The notes beneath the pieces are model-generated. The model searched no databases. It saw nothing but the letters and a program-made list of their open reading frames with translations, and was not told where the DNA came from. 64,000 bases of DNA from Helianthus annuus. Lineage: Eukaryota; Streptophyta; Magnoliopsida; Asterales; Asteraceae. The stretch's first letter is position 1, and every line of letters starts with the position of its first letter. This document shows positions 33,201 to 45,683 of the stretch, piece after piece. The position numbers and the translations under genes were made by a program. The stretch is from contig NC_035434.2 in the NCBI RefSeq assembly GCF_002127325.2, positions 150,981,116-151,045,115 of the forward strand, in the 5' to 3' direction.

Positions 33201-34820
33201 AGCCTTCAGCATCTGTTCAATCAGAAAGATCTGAATATGAGGCAACGACGTTGGATGGAAACTCTGAACGACTATGACTGTGAAATAAGATACCATCCAG
33301 GCAAGGCCAATGTAGTCGCAGATGCCTTGAGCAGGAAAGAAAGAGTGAAGCCAATGAGGATCAATGCCAAGAGCATTGAAATCAAGAGCAGCCTGAATGA
33401 ACGATTGTTAGCTGCACAGAAAGAAGCTGTGTTGGAAGCTAACTATCCAAACGAAAAGCTAGGGGTAACTGAAGAGCAGTTATCTTATGGCAAAGACGGA
33501 ATTCTGAGATTGAATGGGAGGATATGGGTTCCTGTTTATGGAGGTCTTCGTGACGTTATCCTTCAGGAAGCCCATAGTTCCCGGTATTCCGTTCATCCTG
33601 GTGCTGATAAAATGTACCAGGACTTAAAGGCAAATTTTTGGTGGATAGGCTTGAAAAAGTCTATAGCCACCTATGTAGCAAAGTGCTTGACTTGTGCATA
33701 AGTAAAAGCCGAGCATCAAAAGCCGTCAGGCTTGCTACAACAGCCTGAACTTCATGAGTGGAAATGGGAAATGGTGACGATGGATTTCATCACCAAGTTG
33801 CCAAAGACAAAGAAAGGAAACGATACAATATGGGTAATAGTTGATAGACTGACCAAGTCAGCACATTTCCTACCCATAAAGGAGACTCATAGCTCCGATA
33901 TATTAGCCCAGTTGTTTGTAGACAAGATTGTAGCCCTTCATGGAGTGCCTGTGTCTATCATCTCCGATAAAGATACCAGATACACATCACACTTCTGGAG
34001 AAGCTTCCAACAATCTTTGGGTTCACGTTTGAATTTCAGTACGGCTTACCACCCTCAGACAGATGGACAGAGTGAGCGCACGATCCAAACGTTAGAAGAC
34101 ATGCTTCGTGCATGTGCAATCGACTTAGGTGGCAGTTGGGATAACCACCTACCATTGGTCGAATTCTCTTATAACAACAGCTACCATACCAGTATTAAGG
34201 CTGCACCTTTTGAAGCTTTATATGGTAGAAAATGTAGAACGCCCGTTTGTTGGGCAGAAGTTGGAGATGTCCAGATGACAGGACCTGACATAATATTTGA
34301 AACAACGGACAAGATTGTCCAAATTCGCGATCGATTAAAAGCTGCCCGGGACAGGCAGAAGAGCTATGCGGATTTGAAGCGTAAGCCTTTCAATTTCGAA
34401 GTAGGTGACAAAGTATTGCTAAAGGTATCACCCTGGAAAGGGGTGATGCGATTCGGTAAGAAAGGCAAACTAAGCCCGAGATATATTGGACCTTTCGAGG
34501 TAATCAAACATGTCGGATCGGTTGCCTACAAATTAAACTTACCGGAAGAACTCAGTGGTATCCACAATGTGTTCCACATCTGTAACCTGAAGAAGTGTTT
34601 CGCTGACGAATCACTGGTTATACCGCATACAGATGTACACATCGACGAGAGCTTAAAATTCGTTGAGAAACCCGTGTCGATCGAGGATCGACAGGTTAAG
34701 AAACTTCGCAGGAAGTATATACCTATTGTGAAGGTGAAATGGGATGCCCGTAGAGGTCCCGAGTACACGTGGGAGGTAGAGTCCACGATGAAGGAAAAGT
34801 ACCCTCATCTATTCCAATAA
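30266..34820 (+). pseudogene. C gag-pol polyprotein, chromovirus, four lesions
   Basis: ATG at 30266. Domain order: a charged N-terminus; Gag ([34 protein letters not shown]); three zinc knuckles ([40 protein letters not shown], about 31265-31435); protease LFDSGADKS (about 31575); RT with [11 protein letters not shown] (about 32575); RNase H ([10 protein letters not shown] about 33013); integrase HHCC (about 33570-33695); DDE core ending GQSERTIQ (about 34080); chromodomain [12 protein letters not shown] near 34750. Lesions against the intact E copy: TAG 30665-30667 and TAG 32783-32785 (both Trp in E), a 17-nt deletion near 33121 in RNase H, and TAA 33699-33701. Stop at 34818-34820. Otherwise closely similar to E. 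Confidence 0.96.
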
Positions 34821-34856
34821 ATCTCGAGGTCGAGATTTCTTTTAAGGGGATGAGGA
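34819..34856 (+). promoter_or_regulatory. C pre-PPT hairpin and polypurine tract
   Basis: AAATCTCG-AGGT-CGAGATTT at 34819-34838, overlapping the gag-pol stop. AAGGGGATGAGGA at 34844-34856 abuts the 3' LTR. Confidence 0.8.
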
Positions 34857-37800
34857 TGTAACACCTCGAAATTTTGCGTCCAATAAAGTATTGACACGTG
34901 TCTTAAGTTTACACGTGGTGTTAAATACTAAATAAAGGACTAAAGTTGACAAACATTGAAAGTATGTAAATTCGAGGGTTAAAAATGTCAACGAGGGATA
35001 AATATACTGTACAGTAACCGTAAATGATGCTCGTACCTTCAAACTTATAAATCATGGATCGTACGGAACGAAATACGGAAGAAAGTGAGAGATTACAAAC
35101 TACAGGGGTTAATTGTGTCAACATGTTTAAGTTATACCTCTGAGTGACCCTTTAACATACCCGAGGCTTTGTAACAGTAAATTACGCTCACTAGATTATA
35201 CGATATAAATTTCGCGAAGTTCCGTTTCAAAACGAGAAAGTTATGATCAATTTCGTATGCGAGGGGTTAGAAGCGTCAACAATGAAAGTTAGGGCTTTTC
35301 GGATAGTAATTAAACTAACCGGGGACTTAACGATGCGGGTAAAAGTCGCGAGGCCCTTATTCGTAAATAAATGAGGCCCAAAACACAAAGTTACCCCTTC
35401 GGAACCGAAAGGCCAGGGTAATAATGGCAAAAGATTTGAAAATCTTGAAATCAGGTCTCAGGCGACCCGCGTTAGAGAAACAAGGAAGCTCACACGGGCC
35501 GCGAGCCATATGCAGATTCGTTGCCTGACAAGAGGATCCAGGCGATCCGCGTAAGGGTAGCCTGATCCTTCACGCGGGCCGCGTCAAGGCGCCAGATGCA
35601 GAATACGGGGACAGGAGCACTGTTTGCTATTTTAACCGACTTATATGGAAATTATGGCAGCATGGGCGCCCCCTAAACATCCCCTAGCACTCAGGGACAC
35701 ATGTTGATCATCCATGAACAATTATAGCCCTAGTTGTAATGAGCTTGTGCTCCCATTTTCACTATAAAAGGCCATGTAGTGCACGCATTGTAACCACACC
35801 TCAAACCTGCTTTCTTGATCACTTCTGGAGCTCAAGAGCACTCTTCTATCATCTCTGGTCGTGTACCAAGCTTCTGTAAGTATGCCTAACCCTTTGTGGT
35901 TTAGTTTTTACATAGTTTTAGCTTAAAAGTCAATCCGTCGTAACGATTGACTTAGCGATAAATCACAAATGGTCCATTGGTTTGTCGAATCAAAGGTAGT
36001 TATATGTTGGTAATCATGTGGGCTTTAAACCCCTAAAAGGGCACCCTCTGATTCCCACTCTAACTAGTCCGAATGTCGAGTCAAACTTGCTTAGAAAAAG
36101 TCAACATAATGTTATTTTGTGATTTTATGCATAATCGGTAATGTAGATAGCGTGTAACCTGTTTTAACACCCATATAACATGATAATAAGTATATTAACT
36201 AGTATAAGCTTGTTTGATCCGACCATTTACTGTTTTGACCCGGTTCGGAACCGAAAGCCGCAAAACTTTGACTTTTGCTTTGACTTCAGTTCTGACCCGT
36301 TTTGGTATGAGTTAGATATGCCTTAGGACTCTATTAGGACCAGGTTACATGATGGTTTAACCCTCTGTGACCGGTTCGTTGTTTGTCCAAGTCTTTAGCA
36401 CATTTCCGTTAAATGCTTAAAAGTTGACCGTAACGCCCTTTTTACTTTAAAACGAGAATTTTGAATATGTGAAAGGACAATAACCTTAGTTACTGATTTC
36501 TAAGCATGTCCCTAAAATTTCACGTCAATCCGAGGTCCAGAATAGAAGTTATGCTAAATAGCGCAATTACGGAAACTTTAGTAATTAAACGGCGCATTTA
36601 GCATAAAGCCAATCTAAACCCAAATTTAGGCACCAAACCTTTTATACACTGATGTAAAATAATATTTTGGAATTTTTAAAGATTTTTAATTATTTTTAAC
36701 TTCCTCATAACCTGCGGTTATGGCATCGGTTCGGTAAATACCGAATATACCCTTTTCAAGCATAACTTGAGTTCTACAAGGTCTTTTGACCCGATTCCAG
36801 CTGCTACTGATTTTAAATAATAAATAGAGTATTTTGGACTTTATAAACTGTTTGGAAAACTCAGATTTCCTGTAGAACTCAGAAACCTCTTTTATAATCT
36901 TTAAAATGACCGAAATACCCCTACAGGGCATATAATGGATTTAAACTCGTTACGGGCATTATGGAAGGTATCCTACTGATATCACAACCTCTTTAAAGCA
37001 CGTTGACTTAGGAAACTTGTGTAGGAGTCTTACGGTTACCCGTTACGCCTTTTGCGCACACGGTCCGGTTTATGTAACTAGTTTACATAAACTAGCCGAA
37101 ACGGGTCAAATCTTATTGTTTTGACCTCAAAATCCAGAGTGTGGTTATATTACCCATATAAAACAAGTCTTCAAACTTGTTGGGTCCGAATCACATTCCA
37201 TTCCCGGTTTTCGCCTTTCACACGATTAAACCGTAATTATCCCTTGAAACTAACCGGTCTAAGCTAAGGCTAAATTAAAGACCCGTTAGGATTCTAATAG
37301 GTTGTTTAAACCCTCGTTCCAGAGTAGGAGACCAGTAAAAGAAACTTGCATTTGTTTATTAAGGATAATACTTGCTCAGGTAAATACTTTTAACTTATTT
37401 TCCGTTATACGGGCTTGGGTTACGGTATTTAAAATACCGCTTGGTCGGCCAATTGACCCCAACTCATTAGTAGTCGGGTGATTTCAATGTGACCCGTTTA
37501 AAAATTGGTTTTGTTGGATTTACGCCTTTGGGAGCTTAATGACCATGTCCCGGATATCCTTGGCATCATTTTACGAAATGGCCACGACCCCGACACACGG
37601 GTGTAGGCGTACACCCGTAATGTGTCTATATTATTAGAGGTATAACCGTTGGTTTTCCCGCCACGGCTTTATGCTTTGTGGCGTGTCTATTAACCTTAAA
37701 CTCGGCACGACCTGGGCGACCGAACGCATAGTAAACATGTAATTCTTTTACAAGATAATTATAAATTATCCCAAGTTATAAAGAGTTTGTGCCTTGTGCA

Positions 37801-38182
37801 TTCAAATCAATTTTATTAAACATTTTACAAAAGTGTCGGTTGAATGTATTTACCAGTGTAAACTGACGTATTTTCCCCAAAAAGATTAATGCAGGTTCTA
37901 CTCGTAATAGGCTAGCCACTCCTTAGCATCGTTAGAGTCTCGCAAGCTTGGGATGCCAATATCTGTTGAACAATAATTTTATATTTTATTTTGATCCCCT
38001 GTGGATTTGTTTCGGCTACTCGTGATACTTGGATATTACAATCAGTGGTTGAAATATAATTTATCTTTATGCTTCCGCTGTGCATTTATATATTGTGTGG
38101 TTTGACTATATTATTGCCAACTACGTCACGGTAATCCCCCACCGGGCCCACCGGTGAAACACGTGGAAAACGGGGTGTGACA
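34857..38182 (+). repeat. C 3' LTR (3326 bp, uninterrupted)
   Basis: Full-length reference for the split 5' LTR. TATA box at 35763-35769, donor-like GTAAGT at 35876, acceptor-like TGCAG ending at 37894, U5 palindrome at 38141-38155, end CGGGGTGTGACA at 38182. The predicted intron here is 2019 nt. No gene. Confidence 0.94.
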
Positions 38183-38488
38183 CTCAGGTGAGTCCTCCTC
38201 AAACAGATCGACATCGTCGTCAGAAACGACATCGATGGGCATATCAACAACTGGATAAGCAGCAAGAGGTATAGGAGCAGGGATCACCGCGAGTGGTAAA
38301 TCCCCAGTGGGATGGCCATCAGCAGGCTCGGCTCTGACGTCAGGCAGCGCAAAGGGCTAGAAATCGTCATCATCGGTACTGGTGGTATCGGAAGTGTAGA
38401 CCTCTCGTTCCGACGAAACTATGCCATCTGATACTATCGCCATGGGATCTAAAGTGTCTGAAACTCCAGTGTCTGATGAAGAAGGCAT
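38183..38488 (-). pseudogene. Element A accessory ORF, first 102 codons
   Basis: ATG at 38488 (MPSSSDTGVSDTLDP) reads down to the C insertion at 38183. TAG at 38359-38357 interrupts it at codon 44. The product is Asp/Ser-rich, then Pro/Ala-rich, like the rest of the ORF at 12850-14189. The 48 bases above the ATG (38489-38536) are the last of element A before element E; 38532-38536 (TATAA) is the expected left TSD of E. Confidence 0.75.
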
Positions 38489-38536
38489 GATGTCTGTAAC
38501 ACAAGCACACATATGCACATATAATCAATCATATAA

Positions 38537-40254
38537 TGTAACACCTCGAAAAATTTCGTCCAATAATGTCTTGACACGTGTCATAAGGTTCCGGTATGTG
38601 AAAACAAACTTTAGAGGGACTAAAAATGACAAACAGTGAAAACTATGGAACGTAAGGGTCCAAAGTGTCAACAATGGATAAATAGACTCTATGATAAACC
38701 TACATAATGTTCATAACCTTAAACAGGTGGTTCATGGATCATACGACGCGGAAATTGCACAAAAGTGAGGAATTTCAAACTATAGGGGCCAAAAGTGTCA
38801 ACATGTTTAATTTATACCTCTGAGTGAACTTTTGGCAGACCCGAAGCTTTGAGAAGCTAAAATATACTCACTAGAATATGTGGTAAAAATTTCATGAAGT
38901 TTCGTCAACGTATGAGAAAGTTATGGCCAAAACCGTACTTAAGGGACTAAAAGCGTCAACGTCGAATTTCATGGCTTTTCGGTTGAGCGCAAAGTTATCC
39001 GAGGACATTACCATGTTGGTAAATGTCCTTGGTTCTTAAAAACCAAGATTTAGGGTTTACGGGTCAAAATAAGCAGCCGAAACATCGCATACAAGTTCAG
39101 GGACCAAAGCTGTCAATGTTTGAAAGTTGTTGGCTGATCAGCAGGTCAGGCGACCCGCCTGGACTGACCCAAGCGGGCCGCGTGAGACCCCCAGTAACAT
39201 AAATTCGTGAATTTTGCATTTCTGGTCCGAATTTGAAGTTGGTAACAGCTGTGGCCACCTCCTTTTGCTCCAATAATATGTCTTGCATGCCTATAGCAAC
39301 AGTAACCTCTTCAAGACATCTGATTTCAGCTTTAAATCAGATCAAAGAGCTCATTCTTGGCACTTGCAATTGTAAACAAAAGCTCTCAACTCTCAAGAAC
39401 CTTCAAGGCAGACTTCTGGAGCTAATCTGAACATCAAGGCCGATTCCTAGTGTTATCTAAGCATCTATAGGACCTTTGTAAGCTCTTAATTCAATCTCTA
39501 ATTCGTTCTTACATCGATTATTAGTAAAAGTCAAACTGAATGTTCTTATATTTTGACTTTCTGATTAAACGAATTTCTCTCAGTCATTTCTCAAATTGAA
39601 ACCAGATATATGTTGGTATTTATGTGGGAAACAAACCCTCAAAAGGGTATTATCTGAATCCCACTATATGCATGCTAATTGTCGAGTCAAACATGTTTCT
39701 AAAAAGTCAACAGAAGTGATTTTTGCAAAAATAAGCTTGAATGGTAATGTAAATGACATGCAATCTGTTTGATCATCATAGATAGCTTTATAATGAATAT
39801 AAGAATGTGTTTTACCATGATCAACTCGACAATCTTTAGCATAAATACGAATCGGAACCGAAAGTCTTGTAAAACGACTATTTCGTAGACTATCGATTCG
39901 GATTCGTACATGCATGTTTGAGATCTGTATTGGAGAGTATTTTTGACTATTTTTATTTTGGTAAAACTTTCTGGAATTTTTGTTGATTGAGTCTATACTT
40001 AGCCGATTCAAATGCATGTTTCCGATTATGCTTAAAAGTTGACTATTTTGCCCTTTTTGATATAAAACGTGATTTTTGGAAAAGTGAAAGGATAGAAATC
40101 TTTATTTCTAATATATAAACTTGCACCAAAAATTTCAGATCAGTTGGTGGTCCAGATTTTGAGTTATGGCCATTAGTGTAAAACTATATTATAAAGTTAC
40201 ATAAACGGTCCTTTTCGCGTAGAACCCATTTCTGGCCACGTTTTGATACAAAAC
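38537..40254 (+). repeat. E 5' LTR, left part
   Basis: Matches 61152-62870. A GC-rich inverted block (CCCGCC...GCGGG) lies around 39151-39185. A donor-like TTT|GTAAGC has its intron start at 39478. No clear TATA box: the best candidates are weak. The left copy of the F TSD (AAAAC) is at 40250-40254. Confidence 0.93.
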
Positions 40255-43200
40255 TGTAACACCTCGAATTTTTGTGTCCAATAATGTGTTAACACGTGTC
40301 ATTTGTTTACACGTGGCATTGATATTAAATAAAGGACCAATTTTGACAAACCTTGAAAGTATATCAATTCGAGGGTTATAAATGTCAACAAGGGTAAATA
40401 TACTGTATAGTAACCCTAAATAACGCTTGAACCTTCAAACGAATAAATCATAGATCGTACGGAAACGAAACGCGGAAGAAAGTGAGAGATTACGAGCTAC
40501 AAGGGTTAACTGTGTCAACATGTTTAATATTACCTCTGAGTGACCCTTTAACGTTCCCAAGGCTTCGTAACAGTATTATACGCTCACTAGAATATACTGT
40601 ATAAATTCCGCGAAGTTCCGTCTTAAAACGAAAGAGTTATACTCAAATTCGTATGAGAAGGGTTAAAAGCGTCAATAATGAAAGTTAAGGCTTTCCAAAT
40701 AATTAATAAACTAACCGAGGACTTAACAACGCGGGTAAATAACACGAGGCCCCTATCGGTAAATAACCGAGGGCCAAACCGCAAAGTTACCCCTTCAAAC
40801 CCGAAAGGTCAGGTAAATCATTACGAAAGATTTCGTTATTAATTACCAGGATTTCGTAATCATTTCAAAAGATTTTAAAAATCTGAAAAACAGGCCCCTC
40901 GCGACCCGCATTGCATGTTTGGTTAAGTTGAGGCGGGCCGCGAGCCTCCTCTTTTACTCGCCTGGTATTTAAATCCCAGGCGGCCCGCATTAGAAACGCA
41001 TGGAACTCCCATGCGGGCCGCATTAGACGCCCAGATGCAGAATACTTGTAACTACATGCCTTTTGGAGCCTTTGAACGACCAACAACCAATTAATGGAGC
41101 ATGGGCGCCCCCTACTCGACCCATAGCCCTCAGGGACACCTACCCATCATCTCTGGACTGTTGTGAGTGTTTGTAATGATCATAGATGCTTGGCATTGGC
41201 TATAAATAGCCACATTATACACATAACCTTCACAACACCAAAAACACACATCTCTGGTCATTGCAAGAGCTCTCAAGTCCTCTTCTCTGCTCTATAAGCA
41301 AGAACACACTTCTGTAAGTCGTTCACAGCCATTTTGGTCATACATTTCCATAGTTATAGCCTAAAAACACAACCGTCGTAACTAACGGTTGTCATTACAA
41401 TAACTTGCAAATGGTTCAGTCTTATGACGGATCAAAAGTAGCTTTGAGTAGGTAATTATGTGGGTAATAAACCTCTAAAAAGGTTCCCCCTGATCACCAC
41501 TCTAACTATGTCAAATATCGAGTCAAACGTGCGGTTAAAAAGTCAACAGAAAGCTATTTTAGCGATTTATGCATAATCTGTAATGTATATGTTATGAAAC
41601 CTGTTTTGACACTTATAAAACATGATATTAAGTATATAAACTTGTTTGCGCTCGTTTGAATCGACCATTTGCTATATTGAACCGGTTCGGAGCCGAATGT
41701 CGCAAAAGTTTGACTTTTGCTTTGACTTCAGTTCTGACCCGTTTTAGTGAGGTATAGATATGCCTTAGGACTCTCTTAGGACCAGGTCACATGTTGGTAT
41801 AAACCTCTGTGATCGGTTCATGAGTTATCCGAGTCTTTTGCGCATTTCCGTCATTCGCCTAAAAGTTGACCGTAACGGCCTTTTGAAATTAAAACGAGTA
41901 TTCCGGACACGTGAACGGACCAAAACCTTGCTTATTAAATTATAAGCATGTCCTTAAAGTTTCACGTCAATCCGAGGTCTAGAATGAGAGTTATGCTAAT
42001 TAGCGCAATTTAAATAAACTTTTGTAATAAACGGCGCAATTAGCATAACACCTATCTAAACCAAGATTTCGTCACCAAAACGTTTACCCACTGTATTAAA
42101 ATAATATTTTGGGAATTTTAAAGATTTTTAATAATTTTTACCTCGCTCATAACCTGCGGTTATGGCTACGGTTCGGTAAATACCGAATATGCCCTTTTCG
42201 GCCAAAACATGAGTTCTACAAGGTCTTTTGACCCGATTCCAGTTGCTACTGGTTTTAAATAATAAATAAAGTATTTTAAGCTTTATAAGCTGTTCGGGAA
42301 ACTCAGATTTCCTGTAGAACTCGAAAAGCCCTTTTAAAAATCTTTAAAATGACCGAAAAGTCCCTACGGGGCATAATATTAATTTAAACTCGTTACGGGC
42401 ATCACGGAAGGTATCCTACTGATACGACAACCCATTTAAGGCATATTGACTTAGGAAATAAGCGTACGACTCTCATAGTTAACCGTTTCGCCTATTGCGC
42501 GCACGGTTCAGCTTATGAAACTAGTTTTCATAAATTAGCCGATACGGGTCAAATTATATTATTTGAACCCCAAAATCCAGAGTGTGAACCATTAACCCAT
42601 ATAAAACAAGTCTCTGAACTTGTTAGGTCAGAATCACACTCCATTCTCGGTTTTCGCTTTTTCGCGCGATTAAACCATATCTATATATATCGGAACCAAC
42701 TGGTCTAGGCTACGGCCATTATAACGACTCGTTAGGATTCTAAGAGGTTAATTAAAACCTTCATTCCAGATTAGGAGCCCCAGTAAAAGCTATCGGTGAT
42801 TTAATCCAAATTAAGGAAATATACTTGCAAATGTAAATACTTTAACTTATTTCCCCTATATGGGCTTGGGTTACGGTATGTTAATACCGCTTGATTGAGC
42901 ATTATATTCTTCCATCGCTTAGGTGGTTAATTAAATAATATGATCGGCTCATTTAAACAGTTTTGTTTCTTATAAGCCTTTGGGGGGTTTAATGACCGTT
43001 GTCCCGGATATCCTTGGCATCATTTTACGAAATGGCCACGACCATCGACATCCCGGTGTAGGCGTACACCCGGTAAAAAGTGTCGACATTAAATTAAAAG
43101 ACGTAGCCGTTGGTTTTTATACTACGGTTTTACGCAATGTGGTGTGTCTATAAATCTTTAACCCGGCACGACCCGGGCTACTGAACGCATAAAAGAACAT

Positions 43201-43649
43201 GTAAAACGTTCACAAGATTTTATTATAATTTTCCCAAGTTATAAAAGAGTTTGTGCCTTGTGCATTCAAATCAATTTTAATAAACATTTTCAAATGTGTC
43301 AGTTGAATGTATTTACCAGTGTAAACTGACGTATTTTCCCCAAAAAAAGATTAAGTGCAGGTGCTAGACGAAATTTGGCTGGTATTAGCTGCCTAAGCAT
43401 CACGAATAGTCTCGCAAACTCGATGTCGTATCTGAATGAACAATATTTATTTATTTTGATCCGCTGTGGATACATTCGACTTCTGTAATACATTTGATAT
43501 TACAATCAGAGGTTGAAATATATTTATTTATCTTTAAGCTTCCGCTGTGCATTATATAATTCTGTGGTTTGACTATATTGTTGCCAACATCGTCACGGTA
43601 ATCCCCCACCGGGCCCACCGGTGAGACACGTGGAAATCGGGGTGTGACA
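40255..43649 (+). mobile_element. F: solo LTR of a C-related Ty3 family
   Basis: A 3395-bp LTR starting TGTAACACCTCGAATTTTTG and ending CGGGGTGTGACA, flanked by TSD AAAAC (40250-40254 and 43650-43654), with no internal region. It is therefore the product of LTR-LTR recombination after a full insertion. It aligns with the C LTR throughout but is clearly diverged. TATAAAT at 41201-41207; donor-like TCT|GTAAGT with intron start at 41314; CTGAC and TGCAG|G ending at 43360; U5 palindrome at 43608-43622. GC-rich paired blocks CCCGCAT...ATGCGGG lie around 40980-41025. Its short frames are not genes. Confidence 0.95.
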
Positions 43650-43654
43650 AAAAC

Positions 43655-45476
43655 TTTTTACCAACTGATGATATATAATATTTTGGGATTTTAGATGATT
43701 TTTATTTAATTTTTGGCTGATCGTATCTTAGATCGCTTAGTTATTTCGGCTTATGTCGGTTTTGACCGTTTTAGCCATAAAATGAGTTTTATACATCCTT
43801 TTGACCCGAAACCTTTTCCTACTGATTTTATATGATAAATAAATTATTTTAAGTGTTCTGGAAATATAAAAATCTCAGATTTATTTTGAAAACCCGGAAA
43901 CGCCTCTAAATCGTATTTTTAGCGTTTTTAGCGCATAGTAAGCGTATTACTCATTTTTAACATATAAGACTTATACCTACTGATGTAATTAGTATATTTT
44001 CATATAATAACAGTAAGTATAAGTATATGAACTCAGGTTTCCAGTTTTGGCGGTTTTAGCCCTTGTGAAATTACTAAAATACCCCTACGGTGCATAGTTT
44101 GATTTTTAAATGTTAAGTTTGGTATATGGGTCATACCCTACTGATATGATATGTTAAATGGAGTATATTTACTGTATAAACCAGACCCGAAACTCAGATT
44201 TCTAATTTGACTCTTTTATAATCTTTTAAATGACCAAAATGCCCTTCTAAGGCATAAATTGAGTTTAAAACTATTCGGGGCAATATAGAACATAACTTAC
44301 TGATGTTATATCATATTTAAAGCATATTATCTCAGGAAACTTGCAGTTGATTCTTTTGGCTACCCGTAACGCCCTTTTTGCGTTCGGTTCAGTTTACGTA
44401 ACTAGTTTGCGTAAATTGACCGAAACGGGTCAAACGTTATCATTTTTGTTTCAAAATCCAGAATGTATTTAGTATACCCATATTATACAAGTATTCAAAC
44501 TTGTCGGGTCTAAATCGCATTCTATCCGGTCTTTCGCTTAATCGTGCGCTTGTACCGTATCATCCTTAAAACTAACCGGTCAAAGCTTAGGCTTAAATAA
44601 AAGACCCGTTAGGTATCTAATAGGTTAATTATAAACCTTTGTTCCAGATTAGGAGGCCCAGTAAAAGCTATCACACTTACCGTTTGTGTTACATACTTGC
44701 TCAGGTAAATACATTTTGACTTATTTTCCCTATACGGGCTTGGGGTACGGTATTTAAAATACCGCTTGATCGGGCGCACAAGTCCTGCGCCTTATGGGTG
44801 TACAGTCTTGAATAGCTTGTGCGACTCGTTTAAACAGTCTTGTCTTACTTTAGGCTTTGGGGGGTTATTGACCGTGTCCCGGATATCCTTGGCATTATCT
44901 TACGAGATGGCCACGACCAGAGCACGGGGTGTAGGCGTACACTCGGCGTGTATAACTCTTTAATGTGGTGTGTCATTTAATCTTTAGCCCGGACAGTAGA
45001 TCCCGGGCCACCAAAGATACGAGTGCATGTAAATCGTTCACAAGTTTATATTGCATAATTATCCCAAGTTAATAAAAATATTTATGCCTAGTGCATTTAA
45101 ATAAATTTTCAATCATTTTCAAAATGAGTCAGTTGATTTGTATTTACCAGTGTAAACTGACGTATTTTTCCCAAAAGGTTAAGTGCAGGTACTATACGAA
45201 ATAGGCTGGCTGTTTCCTAAGAGCGTCCACTATAGTCTCGCAAGCTTGGACGACAAATATCTGTTGAACAATTTTATCTTATTTTATTTGATCCGCCTGT
45301 GGATCCGTTTCAACTACTGTGATATTTATTATTGCACTTTATTTAAAAGTTGAAATGTATCTATTCTGCTTCCGCTGTGCATTATTATATTGTGTTGATT
45401 GTCTATGACGATGCCAACTACGTCACTGTACCCCACACCGGGCCCACCGGTGACACGTGGAAATCGGGGTGTGACA
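43655..45476 (+). repeat. E 5' LTR, right part
   Basis: Resumes after the second AAAAC and matches 62872 onward in the 3' LTR. Branch-like CTGAC at 45157-45161 and TGCAG|G ending at 45188. U5 palindrome at 45437-45451. Ends CGGGGTGTGACA. Confidence 0.93.
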
Positions 45477-45479
45477 GGT

Positions 45480-45492
45480 TGGTATCAGAGCC
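45480..45492 (+). promoter_or_regulatory. E primer-binding site (tRNA-iMet)
   Basis: TGGTATCAGAGCC, three bases after the LTR end at 45476. Confidence 0.92.
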
Positions 45493-45683
45493 AACGCTGA
45501 GTGAATTAAACACTAGCCTTTGTGTTTAATCTCAGTTACACAAATTGCACAATCCTCGATTTTCGAGTCTAGACTATGAACTTAGGAAATGTTCAACATT
45601 TCGTTTATTTTATTTTATTTTTATTATTAGCTTTGTCTTATATAGTTTGTTGTGCAACTTGTTTAAATTTTGACAGGATCATT

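Larger units (their letters stand above)
14190..38182 (+). mobile_element. Element C: Ty3 chromovirus with D nested in its 5' LTR
   Basis: The 5' LTR is 14190-15668 plus 26032-27888. The 3' LTR is 34857-38182 (3326 bp). Both start TGTAACACCTCGAAATTTTG and end CGGGGTGTGACA. TSD CTCAG at 14185-14189 and 38183-38187 proves a single insertion into the accessory ORF of element A. The interior has a primer site, an accessory ORF, a hairpin array, gag-pol with a chromodomain and a polypurine tract. Several stops and a 17-nt deletion disable it. The LTR pair differs at many more sites than those of E or G, so C is older. Confidence 0.95.
861..38536 (-). mobile_element. Element A: minus-strand Ty3 retrotransposon, host of all other insertions
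   Basis: Three surviving pieces (861-2420, 11508-14189, 38183-38536) read in order on the minus strand as accessory ORF, leader, gag, zinc knuckles, protease and RT. The breaks coincide exactly with inserted elements: B has 5-bp TSD CTTTC (2416-2420 and 11508-11512) and C has CTCAG (14185-14189 and 38183-38187). Without C and one TSD copy the accessory reading frame continues in phase. H cuts the RT at 860. E lies 48 bp upstream of the accessory start codon, at 38537. The 5' LTR and the RNase H-integrase part are outside the window. The RT resembles that of the Tekay-like elements here, but the chromodomain cannot be checked. Confidence 0.9.

Noticed and set aside
39664..40017. 117-codon minus-strand ORF in the E LTR (also at 62280-62633)
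   Set aside because: Present in both LTR copies simply because the LTR is duplicated. AT-rich, no domain, no promoter.
45576..45683. Signal-anchor extension of the E accessory protein (FVYFILFLLLALSYIV)
   Set aside because: The run comes from T-rich leader. C has an in-frame stop in the matching stretch and starts at the MPPxxRxG methionine, so the extension is probably not conserved.
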